From: Streptococcus sp. oral taxon 431 | GTDB lineage: Bacteria > Bacillota > Bacilli > Lactobacillales > Streptococcaceae | Assembly (NCBI RefSeq): GCF_001553685.1 | Contig: NZ_CP014264.1 | Location: 1,062,001 to 1,126,000 of the forward strand | Reading direction: 5' to 3' | Length of the DNA stretch: 64,000 nucleotides | Shown: piece after piece, positions 33,201 through 41,601 of the stretch | Layout of the letters: each line of letters opens with the position of its first letter | Numbering within the stretch: position 1 is the first letter of the stretch | Made by a program: the position numbers and the translations under genes | Notes under the pieces: model-generated | Databases searched by the model: none | What the model was told of the DNA's origin: nothing | What the model saw: the letters and a program-made list of their open reading frames with translations, nothing else

Positions 33201-36200
33201 ACAAGCGCCTCTGAGTCAGCATCAACGTCAGCTTCTGAGTCAGCAAGTACAAGTGCGAGTCAATCAGCAAGCACAAGCGCATCAGAGTCAGCATCAACAT
33301 CAGCTTCTGAATCGGCATCAACAAGTGCGTCAGAGTCAGCGTCAACATCAGCATCTGAATCAGCCTCAACGTCAGCTTCTGAGTCTGCATCAACAAGTGC
33401 GTCAGAATCAGCAAGCACAAGTGCGTCAGAATCAGCAAGCACAAGTGCGTCAGAGTCAGCGTCAACCAGCGCTTCTGAATCAGCCTCAACGTCAGCTTCT
33501 GAGTCAGCATCAACAAGTGCGTCAGAATCAGCAAGCACAAGCGCATCAGAGTCAGCGTCAACCAGCGCTTCTGAATCAGCAAGCACAAGCGCCTCTGAAT
33601 CAGCAAGCACAAGTGCCTCAGAATCAGCATCAACAAGCGCATCAGAGTCAGCATCAACATCAGCTTCTGAATCGGCATCAACAAGTGCGTCAGAGTCAGC
33701 GTCAACATCAGCATCTGAATCAGCCTCAACGTCAGCTTCTGAGTCTGCATCAACAAGTGCGTCAGAATCAGCAAGCACAAGTGCGTCAGAATCAGCAAGC
33801 ACAAGTGCGTCAGAGTCAGCGTCAACCAGCGCTTCTGAATCAGCCTCAACGTCAGCTTCTGAGTCAGCATCAACAAGTGCGTCAGAATCAGCAAGCACAA
33901 GCGCATCAGAGTCAGCGTCAACCAGCGCTTCTGAATCAGCAAGCACAAGCGCCTCTGAATCAGCAAGCACAAGTGCCTCAGAATCAGCATCAACAAGCGC
34001 ATCAGAGTCAGCATCAACAAGTGCGTCAGAATCAGCAAGCACAAGCGCATCAGAGTCAGCAAGTACAAGTGCATCAGAATCAGCAAGCACATCGGCTTCT
34101 GAATCAGCAAGTACATCAGCTTCTGAGTCAGCGTCAACCAGTGCGTCAGAGTCAGCAAGCACAAGCGCTTCTGAATCAGCGTCAACCAGTGCGTCAGAAT
34201 CAGCAAGCACAAGCGCATCAGAGTCTGCATCAACATTAGCTTCTGAATCAGCAAGCACATCAGCTTCTGAGTCAGCGTCAACAAGTGCATCAGAGTCAGC
34301 AAGCACAAGCGCATCAGAATCAGCCTCAACGTCTGCATCAGAGTCAGCAAGCACATCGGCTTCAGAATCAGCATCAACAAGCGCGTCAGAGTCAGCATCA
34401 ACAAGTGCATCAGAGTCAGCAAGCACATCAGCATCTGAGTCTGCATCAACGTCAGCCTCTGAGTCAGCATCAACAAGTGCGTCAGAATCAGCAAGCACAA
34501 GCGCATCTGAATCAGCATCAACAAGTGCATCTGAGTCAGCCTCAACGTCTGCATCAGAATCAGCAAGCACATCAGCTTCTGAGTCAGCGTCAACAAGTGC
34601 GTCAGAGTCTGCATCAACATCAGCTTCAGAATCAGCCAGCACATCAGCATCTGAATCTGCAAGCACAAGCGCCTCTGAGTCAGCATCAACGTCAGCTTCT
34701 GAGTCAGCAAGTACAAGTGCGAGTCAATCAGCAAGCACAAGCGCATCAGAGTCTGCATCAACATCAGCTTCTGAATCAGCATCAACAAGCGCATCAGAGT
34801 CTGCATCAACAAGTGCGTCAGAGTCAGCGTCAACATCAGCATCTGAATCAGCCTCAACGTCAGCTTCTGAGTCAGCATCAACAAGTGCGTCAGAATCAGC
34901 CAGCACATCGGCTTCAGAATCAGCAAGTACAAGTGCGAGCCAGTCAGCAAGCACAAGTGCGTCAGAGTCAGCAAGCACATCAGCATCAGAGTCAGCGTCA
35001 ACCAGCGCTTCTGAATCAGCCTCAACGTCAGCTTCTGAGTCTGCATCAACATCAGCTTCTGAATCAGCATCAACAAGCGCCTCTGAATCAGCAAGTACAT
35101 CAGCTTCAGAGTCAGCGTCAACAAGTGCGTCAGAGTCTGCATCAACAAGTGCGTCAGAGTCAGCAAGTACAAGCGCATCAGAATCAGCAAGCACATCGGC
35201 TTCAGAATCAGCATCAACATCAGCTTCTGAATCAGCATCAACAAGTGCGTCAGAATCAGCAAGTACATCAGCTTCTGAGTCAGCGTCAACAAGTGCTTCA
35301 GAGTCTGCATCAACAAGTGCTTCAGAATCACCAAGCACATCGGCTTCAGAATCAGCATCAACAAGTGCCTCTGAATCAGCAAGTACATCAGCTTCTGAGT
35401 CAGCGTCAACAAGCGCATCAGAATCAGCGTCAACAAGCGCCTCTGAATCAGCATCAACAAGTGCATCAGAATCTGCAAGTACAAGCGCATCAGAATCAGC
35501 AAGCACATCGGCTTCAGAATCAGCGTCAACAAGTGCGTCAGAGTCTGCAAGCACATCAGCTTCTGAATCAGCATCAACAAGCGCCTCTGAATCAGCAAGC
35601 ACAAGCGCATCAGAGTCTGCATCAACATCAGCTTCTGAATCAGCATCAACAAGTGCGTCAGAGTCAGCAAGCACATCGGCTTCAGAATCAGCATCAACAA
35701 GTGCCTCTGAATCAGCAAGTACATCGGCTTCTGAATCAGCAAGCACATCAGCTTCTGAGTCAGCGTCAACCAGTGCAAGCCAATCAGCAAGCACAAGTGC
35801 GTCAGAGTCTGTATCAACATCAGCTTCTGAGTCAGCATCAACAAGCGCCTCTGAATCAGCAAGCACAAGCGCATCAGAGTCTGCATCAACATCAGCTTCT
35901 GAATCAGCATCAACAAGTGCAAGCCAATCAGCAAGCACATCGGCTTCAGAGTCAGCGTCAACAAGTGCGTCAGAGTCAGCAAGCACATCGGCTTCAGAAT
36001 CAGCATCAACAAGTGCGTCAGAGTCTGCATCAACATCGGCTTCTGAGTCAGCATCAACAAGTGCGAGCCAATCAGCAAGCACATCGGCTTCAGAATCAGC
36101 ATCAACAAGTGCAAGCCAATCAGCAAGCACATCTGTTGTTACAAGTAAGGGAATGCCAGAAAGCTTGTCACTTGATAGCTTAGATATTGATAGTATTATT

Positions 36201-36563
36201 ACATCTGATTCAATTAGTACATCAGTATCACAATCACTATCATTATCAGCAAGTATTAGTCAATCAATGCCTCGTTCAACATCAGCAAGCACAAGCACCT
36301 CAACATCAATGCCTCATTCGGCATCAACAAGTGTAAGTGCTTCAACATCAGCGACTCATTCGACTTCAACGACTCATTCGACTTCAACGACTCATTCGAC
36401 TTCAACTAGTCAAGTTCTACAAACTGATACCACTAAGGCCCGTAAGCAATTACCAAATACAGGTGAAACTGCTTCAGCTACAAATGCTCTCCTTGGAGTT
36501 GTAGCAGGTCTAACTGGATTAGGATTAGTGGCTAAACGTCGTAAGCGTGATGATGAAGAATAA
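15249..36563 (+). CDS. Giant serine-rich repeat surface adhesin, LPxTG-anchored (7104 residues)
   Basis: A serine-rich repeat glycoprotein of the GspB/PsrP/Fap1 class. Order: long signal peptide (residues 1-92) with the KxYKxGKxW-type motif ([11 protein letters not shown]) and a hydrophobic glycine-rich segment ending SHVYA before N-E; short serine-rich region 1 (about 130-210); non-repeat region (about 211-669) with two helical stretches (278-366, 391-480) and a beta-rich domain (496-669) that is the probable ligand-binding part; serine-rich region 2 (about 690-6960) of roughly 780 octapeptides S-A-S-x-S-A-S-T; a degenerate serine/threonine stretch (6961-7060); sortase motif LPNTGE (7068-7073), hydrophobic helix and R/K-rich tail. 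Such proteins are O-glycosylated and exported by the accessory SecA2/SecY2 system; none of those genes is in the window. It is monocistronic. It recalls the giant MonX protein reported for S. mitis B6, from memory. The product is far longer than the 2000-5000 residues usual for the class. Confidence 0.93.
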   Translation: MFFRRQEGRYRETDRVTRYKLIKSGKHWLRASTSLFGLFKVLRGGIDTAQVTTEVVEDRVSTSLTGLDILKGIAAAGTVIGGGIATQSHVYANEQTAVEKVVEGKEVLANADQATLGTVGQDDQETPTSDTTSQSLSESESVSASESASVSASTSASESASTSASVSVSTSASESASTSASESASTSASASASTSASKSASTSISASSTVAGSQTATKETVTEAGKETSSLTDKVGESSETASTTLEGKVTLNTLISKVEKVSDSTTNFSSSATDLVATTAATEATAKKVEEDRKKLAKLSAEMGEYLAKAAGLPNTDSAITKVNAAVVEIEKALADPTADLTAVVQKATSARNAIANVVLNANSDQLNNLNGQANSQSDDTRSIDPQNQSKLDSEKEILDQNLSEAEILKKLASDYAASVTNADQKAVIEQAIANVQKEITASTDLLSTNASLQSYPEQRKRLGDSIDQLIASMNAAGFSGNTTVNGAPAISASLNIAKGQTKVYIGAGKDSNNIPIYYKLTVSNNGSKLTFVYTITYDNPKTSTVEKPSSLSYGYSIYNTGKAYQTMFTLGKGLGTPSSVTNYITDSSGKQVANPQSNTTPTFTIGTGNYTWSDGYQMNGYQAKQGYGLTSTWTVPITGTDTSFTFTPYAGRTNVSGTNFFNSGVKVVESESSTTSQSLSQSKSLSVSASQSASVSASTSASASASTSASKSASTSASASASTSASKSASTSASASASTSASKSASTSASKSASTSASKSASTSASASASTSASKSASTSASKSASTSASKSASTSASKSASTSASKSASTSASKSASTSASKSASTSASKSASTSASKSASTSASASASTSASKSASTSASASASTSASKSASTSASKSASTSASKSASTSASKSASTSASKSASTSASKSASTSASKSASTSASASASTSASKSASTSASASASTSASKSASTSASASASTSASKSASTSASASASTSASKSASTSASASASTSASKSASTSASKSASTSASESASTSASESASTSASQSASTSASESASTSASESASTSASQSASTSASESASTSASQSASTSASESASTSASQSASTSASESASTSASQSASTSASESASTSASQSASTSASESASTSASQSASTSASESASTSASESASTSASESASTSASQSASTSASESASTSASESASTSASESASTSASQSASTSASESASTSASESASTSASESASTSASESASTSASESASTSASQSASTSASESASTSASESASTSASESASTSASESASISASESASTSASESASISASESASTSASESASTSASESASTSASESASTSASESASTSASESASTSASESASTSASESASTSASESASTSASESASTSASESASTSASESASTSASESASTSASESASTSASESASTSASESASTSASESASTSASESASTSASESASTSASESASTSASESASTSASESASTSASESASTSASESASTSASESASTSASESASTSASESASTSASESASTSASESASTSASESASTSASQSASTSASESASTSASESASTSASQSASTSASESASTSASESASTSASESASTSASESASTSASESASTSASESASTSASESASTSASESASTSASESASTSASESASTSASESASTSASESASTSASESASTSASESASTSASESASTSASESASTSASESASTSASESASTSASESASTSASESASTSASESASTSASESASTSASESASTSASESASTSASESASTSASESASTSASESASTSASESASTSASESASTSASQSASTSASESASTSASESASTSASESASTSASESASTSASESASTSASESASTSASESASTSASESASMSASESASTSASESASTSASESASTSASESASTSASESASTSASESASTSASESASTSASESASTSASESASTSASESASTSASESASTSASESASTSASESASTSASESASTSASESASTSASESASTSASESASTSASESASTSASESASTSASESASTSASESASTSASESASTSASESASTSASESASTSASTSASESASTSASESASTSASESASTSASESASTSASESASTSASESASTSASESASTSASESASTSASESASTSASESASTSASESASTSASESASTSASESASTSASESASTSASESASTSASESASTSASESASTSASESASTSASESASTSASESASTSASESASTSASESASTSASESASTSASESASTSASESASTSASESASTSASESASTSASESASTSASESASTSASESASTSASESASTSASESASTSASESASTSASESASTSASESASTSASESASTSASESASTSASESASTSASESASTSASESASTSASESASTSASESASTSASESASTSASESASTSASESASTSASESASTSASESASTSASESASTSASESASTSASESASTSASESASTSASESASTSASESASTSASESASTSASESASTSASESASTSASESASTSASESASTSASESASTSASESASTSASESASTSASESASTSASESASTSASESASTSASESASTSASESASTSASESASTSASESASTSASESASTSASESASTSASESASTSASESASTSASESASTSASESASTSASESASTSASESASTSASESASTSASESASTSASESASTSASESASTSASESASTSASESASTSASESASTSASESASTSASESASTSASESASTSASESASTSASESASTSASESASTSASESASTSASESASTSASESASTSASESASTSASESASTSASESASTSASESASTSASESASTSASESASTSASESASTSASESASTSASESASTSASESASTSASESASTSASESASTSASESASTSASESASTSASESASTSASESASTSASESASTSASESASTSASESASTSASESASTSASESASTSASESASTSASESASTSASESASTSASESASTSASESASTSASESASTSASESASTSASESASTSASESASTSASESASTSASESASTSASESASTSASESASTSASESASTSASESASTSASESASTSASESASTSASESASTSVSESASTSASESASTSASESASTSASESASTSASESASKSASESASTSASESASTSASESASTLASESASTSASESASTSASESASTSASESASTSASESASTSASESASTSASESASTSASESASTSASESASKSASESASTSASESASTSASESASTLASESASTSASESASTSASESASTSASESASTSASESASTSASESASTSASESASTSASESASTSASESASTSASESASTSASESASTSASESASTSASQSASTSASESASTSASESASTSASESASTSASESASTSASESASTSASESASTSASESASTSASESASTSASESASTSASESASTSASESASTSASESASTSASESASTSASESASTSASESASTSASQSASTSASESASTSASESASTSASESASTSASESASTSASESASTSASESASTSASESASTSASESASTSASESASTSASESASTSASESASTSASESASTSASESASTSASESASTSASESASTSASESASTSASESASTSASESASTSASESASTSASESASTSASESASTSASESASTSASESASTSASESASTSASESASTLASESASTSASESASTSASESASTSASESASTSASESASTSASESASTSASESASTSASESASTSASESASTSASESASTSASESASTSASESASTSASESASTSASESASTSASESASTSASESASTSASESASTSASESASTSASQSASTSASESASTSASESASTSASESASTSASESASTSASESASTSASESASTSASESASTSASESASTSASESASTSASESASTSASESASTSASESASTSASESASTSASESASTSASESASTSASESASTSASESASTSASESASTSASESASTSASESASTSASESASTSASESASTSASESASTSASESASTSASESASTSASESASTSASESASTSASESASTSASESASTSASESASTSASESASTSASESASTSASESASTSASESASTSASESASTSASESASTSASESASTSASESASTSASESASTSASESASTLASESASTSASESASTSASESASTSASESASTSASESASTSASESASTSASESASTSASESASTSASESASTSASESASTSASESASTSASESASTSASESASTSASESASTSASESASTSASESASTSASESASTSASQSASTSASESASTSASESASTSASESASTSASESASTSASESASTSASESASTSASESASTSASESASTSASQSASTSASESASTSASESASTSASESASTSASESASTSASESASTSASESASTSASESASTSASESASTSASESASTSASESASTSASESASTSASESASTSASESASTSASESASTSASESASTSASESASTSASESASTSASESASTSASESASTSASESASTSASESASTSASESASTSASESASTSASESASTSASESASTSASESASTSASESASTSASESASTSASESASTSASESASTSASESASTSASESASTSASESASTSASESASTSASESASTSASESASTSASESASTSASESASTSASESASTSASESASTSASESASTSASESASTSASESASTSASESASTSASESASTSASESASTSASESASTSASESASTSASESASTSASESASTSASESASTSASESASTSASESASTSASESASTSASESASTSASESASTSASESASTSASESASTSASESASTSASESASTSASESASTSASESASTSASESASTSASESASTSASESASTSASESASTSASESASTSASESASTSASESASTSASESASTSASESASTSASESASTSASESASTSASESASTSASESASTSASESASTSASESASTSASESASTSASESASTSASESASTSASESASTSASESASTSASESASTSASESASTSASESASTSASESASTSASESASTSASESASTSASESASTSASESASTSASESASTSASESASTSASESASTSASESASTSASESASTSASESASTSASESASTSASESASTSASESASTSASESASTSASESASTSASESASTSASESASTSASESASTSASESASTSASESASTSASESASTSASESASTSVSESASTSASESASTSASESASTSASESASTSASESASKSASESASTSASESASTSASESASTLASESASTSASESASTSASESASTSASESASTSASESASTSASESASTSASESASTSASESASTSASESASKSASESASTSASESASTSASESASTLASESASTSASESASTSASESASTSASESASTSASESASTSASESASTSASESASTSASESASTSASESASTSASESASTSASESASTSASESASTSASQSASTSASESASTSASESASTSASESASTSASESASTSASESASTSASESASTSASESASTSASESASTSASESASTSASESASTSASESASTSASESASTSASESASTSASESASTSASESASTSASQSASTSASESASTSASESASTSASESASTSASESASTSASESASTSASESASTSASESASTSASESASTSASESASTSASESASTSASESASTSASESASTSASESASTSASESASTSASESASTSASESASTSASESASTSASESASTSASESASTSASESASTSASESASTSASESASTSASESASTSASESASTSASESASTLASESASTSASESASTSASESASTSASESASTSASESASTSASESASTSASESASTSASESASTSASESASTSASESASTSASESASTSASESASTSASESASTSASESASTSASESASTSASESASTSASESASTSASESASTSASQSASTSASESASTSASESASTSASESASTSASESASTSASESASTSASESASTSASESASTSASESASTSASESASTSASESASTSASESASTSASESASTSASESASTSASESASTSASESASTSASESASTSASESASTSASESASTSASESASTSASESASTSASESASTSASESASTSASESASTSASESASTSASESASTSASESASTSASESASTSASESASTSASESASTSASESASTSASESASTSASESASTSASESASTSASESASTSASESASTSASESASTSASESASTSASESASTSASESASTSASESASTLASESASTSASESASTSASESASTSASESASTSASESASTSASESASTSASESASTSASESASTSASESASTSASESASTSASESASTSASESASTSASESASTSASESASTSASESASTSASESASTSASESASTSASESASTSASESASTSASESASTSASQSASTSASESASTSASESASTSASESASTSASESASTSASESASTSASESASTSASESASTSASESASTSASQSASTSASESASTSASESASTSASESASTSASESASTSASESASTSASESASTSASESASTSASESASTSASESASTSASESASTSASESASTSASESASTSASESASTSASESASTSASESASTSASESPSTSASESASTSASESASTSASESASTSASESASTSASESASTSASESASTSASESASTSASESASTSASESASTSASESASTSASESASTSASESASTSASESASTSASESASTSASESASTSASESASTSASESASTSASESASTSASQSASTSASESVSTSASESASTSASESASTSASESASTSASESASTSASQSASTSASESASTSASESASTSASESASTSASESASTSASESASTSASQSASTSASESASTSASQSASTSVVTSKGMPESLSLDSLDIDSIITSDSISTSVSQSLSLSASISQSMPRSTSASTSTSTSMPHSASTSVSASTSATHSTSTTHSTSTTHSTSTSQVLQTDTTKARKQLPNTGETASATNALLGVVAGLTGLGLVAKRRKRDDEE
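15636..15877 (+). repeat. Serine-rich region 1 coding repeat
   Basis: About 80 codons of S-x-S-A-S-x-S-A repeats between the signal peptide and the non-repeat region, with E, T, V and K at the variable position. Units are more diverged than in region 2. Confidence 0.85.
22350..28530 (+). repeat. Internal large duplication, copy 1
   Basis: Matches 28730-35035 at an offset of 6432 bases over most of its length (for example the V unit at 24614 and 31046, the K units at 24728/25016 and 31160/31448). It lacks 48 bases near 22560 and 72 bases near 27820 relative to copy 2, so the offset is 6384 at the left end and 6504 at the right end. Left border is approximate because all units look alike. Confidence 0.85.
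28730..35035 (+). repeat. Internal large duplication, copy 2
   Basis: Second copy of the 22350-28530 segment. Reading base by base, the two copies are identical over long stretches with isolated differences (for instance two C/T changes at 22688 and 22694 against 29120 and 29126). The right border is sharp: identity ends at about 28528 and 35038, where the following bases differ (GAATCAGCATC against GAGTCTGCATC). Confidence 0.85.
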
Positions 36564-36602
36564 ATCTTCTAACGATTCTATTAGTTGATTAATCCGATCA
36601 AA

Positions 36603-36633
36603 AAACCTGAAAGATATAACTTTCAGGTTTTTT
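36603..36633 (+). terminator. Terminator after the giant adhesin gene
   Basis: 11-bp stem AAACCTGAAAG / CTTTCAGGTTT with T run, 40 bases after the stop. Confidence 0.88.
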
Positions 36634-36702
36634 AGTTTTATAATATTTTTGCTTGGTAAATATCTATAAACATTTCGGGAACTTTTTATAATTTTTGCAA
36701 AA

Positions 36703-36753
36703 TAAAAAACTAGCCATGGAATTAGTAGTAGCTACTAGATTCTATGACTAGTT
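36703..36753 (-). terminator. Terminator after the DeoR-family gene
   Basis: On the minus strand, arms ACTAGtCATaGAATC and GATTC-like AATTCcATGgCTAGT pair around TAGTAG/CTACTA, followed by TTTTTTATTTT. It closes the DeoR gene that converges on the adhesin gene. Confidence 0.75.
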
Positions 36754-36760
36754 GTAGAGT

Positions 36761-37528
36761 TTAAGGCTTAGACTTGATAATTTTAGTTTGTTTAGATAGG
36801 GATAGGAGCGTTTGGTCACTTAATTTAGAATCAGTGATAATAGTGTCGATATCTGAAATATTGTAAAATGTAAAGAAATCAAATTTATCAAATTTGCTAT
36901 GGTCAGCTAGGAGATACTTTTTATTGGCGTTTTCCAGTGCTAATTTCTGAGCTTCACCTTCGTCTTCACTAAAGGTAGCGATAGCATGATCCTTGATACC
37001 ATTACAACTAACGAAGGCTTTTGAAAATTGCAAACTAGCGATATCTTGAAGGGTTAGAGTACCTACAAAGGCTCCAGTAATTGAACGATAATTACCACCG
37101 ATTAGAATGAGATCAGTTAGCTTACGCTCATTTAGAACGAGAAATACAGGTAAACTATTGGTAACAACTCGAATGTTATCGATAGCAAGCTCACGCGCAA
37201 AGAATTCTAATGTGGTACCTGGACCAATGAAAATAGTTTCTCTTTCTTCAACCAAGTGACCGGCAAAGCGAGCAATTTCTTGTTTTTCTGCTGTCTGTAA
37301 CCCCTGTTTTTCAACGTTAGAACGCTCATTGTTTAACAAAGAACCTGTTCGAAGTTTTTCAGCTCCACCATGAACTCGAACCAGCAAATCCTTATCCGCT
37401 AACTCTTGTAAATATCGTCTAGCTGTCATATCGGAAATATCAAGGCGATTCATAATCTCTTTAACAGTGATAGTCCCTTTTGTATTAACAATTTCTAAAA
37501 TAGTATCTAGTTTTTCTTGCTTCAGCAT
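36761..37528 (-). CDS. DeoR/GlpR-family repressor, LacR-like
   Basis: 255 residues. N-terminal DeoR helix-turn-helix (residues 6-56; DISDMTARRYLQELADKDLLVRVHGGAEKL is the family signature) and a C-terminal sugar-phosphate-sensing DeoRC domain (IFIGPGTTLEFFARELA; VVTNSLPVFLVL; GGNYRSITGAFVG). Such proteins repress sugar operons and are released by a phosphosugar. Its sequence is closest in style to LacR of streptococci, and in S. pneumoniae (from memory) a lacR lies near nrdHEF beside the tagatose-pathway lac operon. No sugar genes are next to it here, so its target is unknown. A GGGGTGG sequence precedes the ATG. Confidence 0.85.
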   Translation of the reverse strand: MLKQEKLDTILEIVNTKGTITVKEIMNRLDISDMTARRYLQELADKDLLVRVHGGAEKLRTGSLLNNERSNVEKQGLQTAEKQEIARFAGHLVEERETIFIGPGTTLEFFARELAIDNIRVVTNSLPVFLVLNERKLTDLILIGGNYRSITGAFVGTLTLQDIASLQFSKAFVSCNGIKDHAIATFSEDEGEAQKLALENANKKYLLADHSKFDKFDFFTFYNISDIDTIITDSKLSDQTLLSLSKQTKIIKSKP

Positions 37529-37602
37529 TGAACCACCCCCAAATCTAATATTATTTTATCATATTTTAAACAGCTAAGCAACTTAAAGAAAACAAAAATA
37601 AA

Positions 37603-37646
37603 CAAAAAAAAACATCTAGTTTTTAAATAAACTTAGATGTTTTTTA
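37603..37646 (-). terminator. Terminator after nrdF
   Basis: Stem AACATCTA / TAGATGTT with T runs on both sides; works for nrdF on the minus strand, 10 bases after its stop. Confidence 0.82.
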
Positions 37647-37655
37647 GGTTAGGTA

Positions 37656-38618
37656 TTAATTTAGTCCATAGTTATAGTCATCATCCTGCATAGCTTCAAC
37701 TTCACCAAGTAGATAACCATTACCAACTTGAGAGAAGAAGTCGTGGTTTGATGTACCAGTTGAAATCCCGTTCATAACGATTGGGTTGACATCGTCCGCT
37801 GAGTCAGGGAAGAGAGGATCTTGCCCAAGATTCATAAGAGCTTTATTAGCATTGTAACGAAGGAAGGTTTTAACTTCTTCAGTCCAACCAACACCGTCAT
37901 AGAGGCTTTCTGTGTAGCCTTCTTCATTCTCGTAAAGAGTGTAGAGCAGGTCGTACATCCATTCTTTGAGTTTTTCTTGCTCTTCTTCTGGCAATTCATT
38001 GAAACCAAGCTGGAACTTGTAGCCGATGTAGGTTCCGTGAACTGACTCATCACGAATAATCAATTTGATAATTTCTGCTACGTTGGCCAACTTGTTGTTT
38101 CCAAGATAGTAGAGTGGTGTAAAGAAACCAGAGTAGAAAAGGAAGGTTTCAAGGAAAACACTAGCTACTTTCTTCTCAAGAGGAGTTCCGTTTAGGTAGA
38201 TTTCATTGATAATTTCAGCTTTTTTCTGAAGATATGGATTGGTGTTGGTCCATTCGAAAATCTCTTCTATTTCTGACTTAGTATTCAAGGTAGAAAAGAT
38301 AGAAGAGTAAGACTTAGCATGAACAGATTCCATAAATTGGATATTGTTAAAAACAGCTTCCTCGTGAGGCGTACGAATATCAGCACGAAGGGCTTGAACA
38401 CCAGTTTCTGATTGCATGGTATCAAGAAGGGTCAAACCTCCAAAAACTTTACCAACAAGGTCTTTTTCCTTGTTAGAAAGCTTTCTCCAGTCATCTAGGT
38501 CATTTGACAAGGGAATACGCGTATCGAGCCAGAACTGCTCAGTCAGTTTTTCCCAGGTTGATTTGTCAATGACATCTTCGATGGCATTCCAGTTAATGGC
38601 TTTGTAGTAAGTTTTCAT
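37656..38618 (-). CDS. nrdF: Class Ib ribonucleotide reductase beta subunit NrdF
   Basis: 320 residues, the usual NrdF length. It carries the dimanganese/diiron centre and tyrosyl radical: metal ligands fit the ferritin-like motifs around E-x-x-H (METVHAKSYSS region written QFMESVHAKS) and IRDESVHGTYIG. It works with NrdE to make deoxyribonucleotides, with NrdH as reductant. It lies 173 bases downstream of nrdE with a hairpin in between. The activator nrdI is not in the window. Confidence 0.95.
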   Translation of the reverse strand: MKTYYKAINWNAIEDVIDKSTWEKLTEQFWLDTRIPLSNDLDDWRKLSNKEKDLVGKVFGGLTLLDTMQSETGVQALRADIRTPHEEAVFNNIQFMESVHAKSYSSIFSTLNTKSEIEEIFEWTNTNPYLQKKAEIINEIYLNGTPLEKKVASVFLETFLFYSGFFTPLYYLGNNKLANVAEIIKLIIRDESVHGTYIGYKFQLGFNELPEEEQEKLKEWMYDLLYTLYENEEGYTESLYDGVGWTEEVKTFLRYNANKALMNLGQDPLFPDSADDVNPIVMNGISTGTSNHDFFSQVGNGYLLGEVEAMQDDDYNYGLN

Positions 38619-38697
38619 TTGAAATCTCTTTCTGTGTGTAGTAATACGATAACGTAATCATTCTTATTTTATCATAATTCTATACTATAATCGAACA

Positions 38698-38721
38698 AAA
38701 AGTCGGAAGCCCGACTTTTAT
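38698..38721 (-). terminator. Hairpin between nrdE and nrdF (terminator or processing site)
   Basis: Minus strand reads AAAAGTCGGGCTTCCGACTT followed by TTTG: a 9-bp stem with a 4-base loop and T tail, intrinsic-terminator-like. Downstream, TATGATAAAAT (minus strand, around 38665-38677) could act as a -10 for nrdF alone. Confidence 0.7.
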
Positions 38722-38791
38722 ATTCTTACATGATTTTATCAGCAAAATACGTTTAATGGATTAAGTAAATGTAATTTTTTTGAGAGTTGAA

Positions 38792-40951
38792 TTAAATCAC
38801 ACAGCTTTCACATTGGTTAGCACCGACTTCTCCACCATCATCTGTAAAGGTACGGACGTAGTAGATAGACTTGATACCTTTGTTGAAGGCATAGTTACGA
38901 AGGATAGACAAGTCACGTGTCGTTTGTTTGTTTTCTTTCTTCCATTCGTAAAGGCCTGTTGGAATATCACTACGCATGAAGAGTGTGAGTGAAATTCCTT
39001 GGTCAACGTGCTCGGTTGCAGCAGCATAAACATCAATGACCTTACGCATATCCATGTCATAAGCAGAAGTGTAGTAAGGAATTGTTTCTGTTGACAAACC
39101 AGCAGCAGGATAGTAAATCTTACCGATTTTCTTCTCTTGGCGTTCTTCGATACGTTGCGTAATTGGGTGGATAGAAGCAGAAACATCGTTGATGTAACTG
39201 ATAGAACCATTTGGCGCTACAGCAAGGCGATTTTGGTGGTAAAGTCCATCTGCTTTAACTTTATCACGAAGTTCAGCCCAGTCGGCAGCAGTAGGGATAA
39301 AGATATCTTTGAAGAGTTCTTTAACACGGTCTGATTTTGGAAGGAATTCGCCAGTCAAATACTTATCAAAGTAGCTACCGTTGGCATAATCTGATTTTTC
39401 AAAGTTGTGGAAGGTGATACCTCGTTCACGCGCGAGGTTATTAGATTCTACCAAGGTCCAGTAGTTCATAAGCATAAAGTAGATACTAGTAAACTCAACA
39501 GACTCAGGGGATCCATACTCAATCAGTTGTTGGGCAAGGTAACTGTGAAGTCCCATGGCACCAAGACCAAAAGTATGAGCTTGGCTATTTCCATGATCAA
39601 TCGTAGGTACAGCTACGATGTGTGAACTATCTGTAACGAAAGTAAGGGCACGGACCATGGCGCGGATAGAACGACCAAAGTCAGGTGAAGTCATCATGTT
39701 TACTACGTTTGTTGAACCGAGATTACATGAAACATCAGTACCCATTTTTAGGAATTCTTGCGCATCGTTGATAAGACTTGGTTCTTGCACTTGGAGAATC
39801 TCAGAACACAAGTTACTCATGATAATCTTACCATCAACTGGATTTGCACGGTTAGCAGTATCAATGTTGACGACATAAGGATAACCAGATTCTTGTTGCA
39901 ATTTAGAAATTTCAGTTTCCAAATCACGCGCCTTGATTTTTGTCTTACGGATATTTGGATTTGCGACTAGCTCATCGTATTTTTCAGTGATGTCGATGTA
40001 GTTGAACGGCACACCGTATTCAAGCTCAACAGAGTATGGGCTGAAAAGGTACATTTCTTCATTTTTGCGAGCCAATTCGTAGAATTTATCTGGTACCACA
40101 ACACCAAGTGAGAGAGTCTTGACACGAACTTTTTCATCGGCATTTTCCTTCTTAGTTGAAAGGAAGGCGATAATGTCTGGGTGGAAGACATTGAGGTAAA
40201 CAACCCCAGCACCTTGACGTTGACCCAATTGGTTTGAGTAAGAGAAGCTGTCTTCGAAAAGCTTCATAACTGGTACGACACCAGAAGCAGCACCCTCATA
40301 CCCTTTGATAGGTGCTCCAGCTTCACGAAGGTTGCTGAGGGAAATTCCCACGCCACCACCGATACGTGAAAGTTGAAGAGCTGAGTTGATAGAACGTCCG
40401 ATAGAGTTCATATCATCGGTTACCTGGATCAAGAAGCAAGATACCAACTCACCACGACGCGCACGGCCTGCATTCAAGAAAGAAGGAGTAGCAGGTTGAT
40501 AACGTTGGTGGATGATTTCGTTGGCAATATCGATAGCAATCGCTTCATCACCATCTGCGAAATAAAGGGCGTTAAAGAAGACGCGGTCTTCCATGCTTTC
40601 AAGATAGTACTCCCCATCATTAGTTTTCAAAGCATACTGATTATAGAATTTATAGGCAGCCATGAAAGATTTAAATTGGAAGTTTTGATCCTTAATAAAT
40701 TGATGCAGTTCTTCCAAAAATTCTGGACGGTATTTCTTGATAAATGCTGTCTCAATGTAGTTATGCTCAATGAGGAAGTTGATCTTATCCGTAATTGAGT
40801 TAAAAACCATTGTATTTGGTACAACATTTTCTTTAAAGAAGGCTTCTAAAGCTTCTTTGTCTTTGTGAAGCATGATTTGTCCATTAACAGGACGGTTAAT
40901 TTCGTTGTTAAGACGGAAGTAAGTCACATCTTCAAGTTGTTTTAATCCCAT
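38792..40951 (-). CDS. nrdE: Class Ib ribonucleotide reductase alpha subunit NrdE
   Basis: 719 residues. Large subunit with the active-site cysteines: N-terminal GELVSCFLIQ, the radical-accepting Cys in MGTDVSCNLGSTNV / LCSEIL region, and the C-terminal redox pair in GANQCESCVI, which is re-reduced by NrdH. No ATP-cone precedes the catalytic domain, as normal for class Ib. Second gene of nrdH-nrdE-nrdF on the minus strand, 68 bases behind nrdH. Confidence 0.96.
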   Translation of the reverse strand: MGLKQLEDVTYFRLNNEINRPVNGQIMLHKDKEALEAFFKENVVPNTMVFNSITDKINFLIEHNYIETAFIKKYRPEFLEELHQFIKDQNFQFKSFMAAYKFYNQYALKTNDGEYYLESMEDRVFFNALYFADGDEAIAIDIANEIIHQRYQPATPSFLNAGRARRGELVSCFLIQVTDDMNSIGRSINSALQLSRIGGGVGISLSNLREAGAPIKGYEGAASGVVPVMKLFEDSFSYSNQLGQRQGAGVVYLNVFHPDIIAFLSTKKENADEKVRVKTLSLGVVVPDKFYELARKNEEMYLFSPYSVELEYGVPFNYIDITEKYDELVANPNIRKTKIKARDLETEISKLQQESGYPYVVNIDTANRANPVDGKIIMSNLCSEILQVQEPSLINDAQEFLKMGTDVSCNLGSTNVVNMMTSPDFGRSIRAMVRALTFVTDSSHIVAVPTIDHGNSQAHTFGLGAMGLHSYLAQQLIEYGSPESVEFTSIYFMLMNYWTLVESNNLARERGITFHNFEKSDYANGSYFDKYLTGEFLPKSDRVKELFKDIFIPTAADWAELRDKVKADGLYHQNRLAVAPNGSISYINDVSASIHPITQRIEERQEKKIGKIYYPAAGLSTETIPYYTSAYDMDMRKVIDVYAAATEHVDQGISLTLFMRSDIPTGLYEWKKENKQTTRDLSILRNYAFNKGIKSIYYVRTFTDDGGEVGANQCESCVI

Positions 40952-41019
40952 AAAAAATCCTTTATCTAATTACAAAAGAAAGGCTTCTAAGGTAGACATA
41001 GAAGCTTTAGTCCTGATTC

Positions 41020-41238
41020 TTAAGCAAGTTGTTTGAGTTTACCTGGTTGGAAACCAGAGAAAACTTCTGTCGGTGTCTGAATAATAGGAGCAGCACTAAA
41101 GCCAAGCTCTTTTACTTGATCAATGTATTCAGGTTGTTCATCAAGATTGATTTCTTTATATTCAACATTATTACTGTCTAAAAAACGTTTCGTCATTTTA
41201 CATTGGACACAGTTGTTTTTAGAATATACGGTTACCAT
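41020..41238 (-). CDS. nrdH: NrdH glutaredoxin-like redoxin
   Basis: 72 residues with the C-V-Q-C active site (MVTVYSKNNCVQCKMTKRFL) and the conserved WSGFRP-like segment as VFSGFQPGKL. It supplies electrons to NrdE. First gene of the nrd transcript, with AAGGAG 7-8 bases before the ATG and a near-consensus promoter. Confidence 0.95.
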   Translation of the reverse strand: MVTVYSKNNCVQCKMTKRFLDSNNVEYKEINLDEQPEYIDQVKELGFSAAPIIQTPTEVFSGFQPGKLKQLA

Positions 41239-41274
41239 TTCTGTAACTCCTTTTAAAAAAATTATTACTTTCTT

Positions 41275-41302
41275 AGTATATCAGAAAAAAAAACTTTGTC
41301 AA
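41275..41302 (-). promoter_or_regulatory. Promoter of nrdHEF
   Basis: On the minus strand TTGACA (41302-41297), 16-base spacer, TATACT (41280-41275); start near 41268, leader about 30 bases. Confidence 0.85.
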
Positions 41303-41351
41303 CTTTCTAAAACTAAATCTTGTGTACTTGTTTTACTGATTTTACCAACAA

Positions 41352-41367
41352 ACACAATATATAGTGT
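41352..41367. promoter_or_regulatory. NrdR box
   Basis: ACACAATATATAGTGT fits the NrdR consensus (acaCwAtATaTwGtgt) at all defined positions and is palindromic. NrdR represses ribonucleotide reductase genes when dATP is high. It lies 50 bases upstream of the nrdH -35. Confidence 0.78.
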
Positions 41368-41423
41368 AGGGTTGAAAAATAACTAAAGAAAAATCAATGA
41401 TTTCATTATAGACGTCTTAATAA

Positions 41424-41439
41424 AAACTACATACTGTGT
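41424..41439. promoter_or_regulatory. Second, weaker NrdR-like box
   Basis: AAACTACATACTGTGT matches the NrdR consensus at about 13 of 16 positions, 72 bases from the first box (about seven helical turns). NrdR boxes normally occur in pairs about 31 bases apart, so this spacing is unusual. Confidence 0.45.
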
Positions 41440-41508
41440 TTTGTTAAATTTAATAGAAGATTTTCAGCAAGTTATCTGAAAGGAAATTGAAGAAAGTCCA
41501 TAAAATAC

Positions 41509-41537
41509 TTGAAAAATATCAATGAAGGTGATATAAT
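41509..41537 (+). promoter_or_regulatory. Promoter of ptsHI
   Basis: TTGAAA (41509-41514), 17-base spacer, TATAAT (41532-41537) with TG one base before it; leader about 60 bases. The 363-base nrdH-ptsH gap holds this, the nrd promoter and the NrdR boxes. Confidence 0.88.
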
Positions 41538-41601
41538 ACTAAATTGTAAGGGTTATCAGATATGTAACTCAACAAGAAAACTATTAAAGGAGAGTCAAAC
41601 T

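Larger units (their letters stand above)
17320..36132 (+). repeat. Serine-rich region 2: 24-base tandem repeat, 18.8 kb
   Basis: About 780 tandem 24-base units coding S-A-S-x-S-A-S-T. Three zones by the variable residue: K or A (17330-18290), alternating E and Q (18290-18880), then almost only E with scattered Q. Serine codons are mixed (TCA, TCT, TCG, AGC, AGT), so neighbouring units differ at the DNA level while the protein stays constant. Rare replacements (I, M, V, L, K, P) mark individual units. One half-unit insertion is at about 21460. The monomer is about 50% GC, above the flanking DNA. Confidence 0.95.

Noticed and set aside
18844..36132. An antisense open frame of more than 5700 codons, with shorter antisense acidic frames, across the adhesin repeats
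   Set aside because: It follows from the 24-base periodicity: the repeat has no stop in two antisense frames. The peptides are low-complexity shadows and lack start signals.
17320..36132. CRISPR-like array
   Set aside because: The 24-base unit is contiguous coding repeat without unique spacers, and no cas genes are near.
17317..36183. Plus-strand frames rich in Q/H/R/L overlapping the adhesin repeats
   Set aside because: These are alternate-frame readings of the same serine repeat; the serine frame has the signal peptide, anchor and Shine-Dalgarno.
41509..41601. A longer ptsH form starting at the upstream TTG
   Set aside because: That codon is the -35 box of the promoter; HPr is always about 87 residues.
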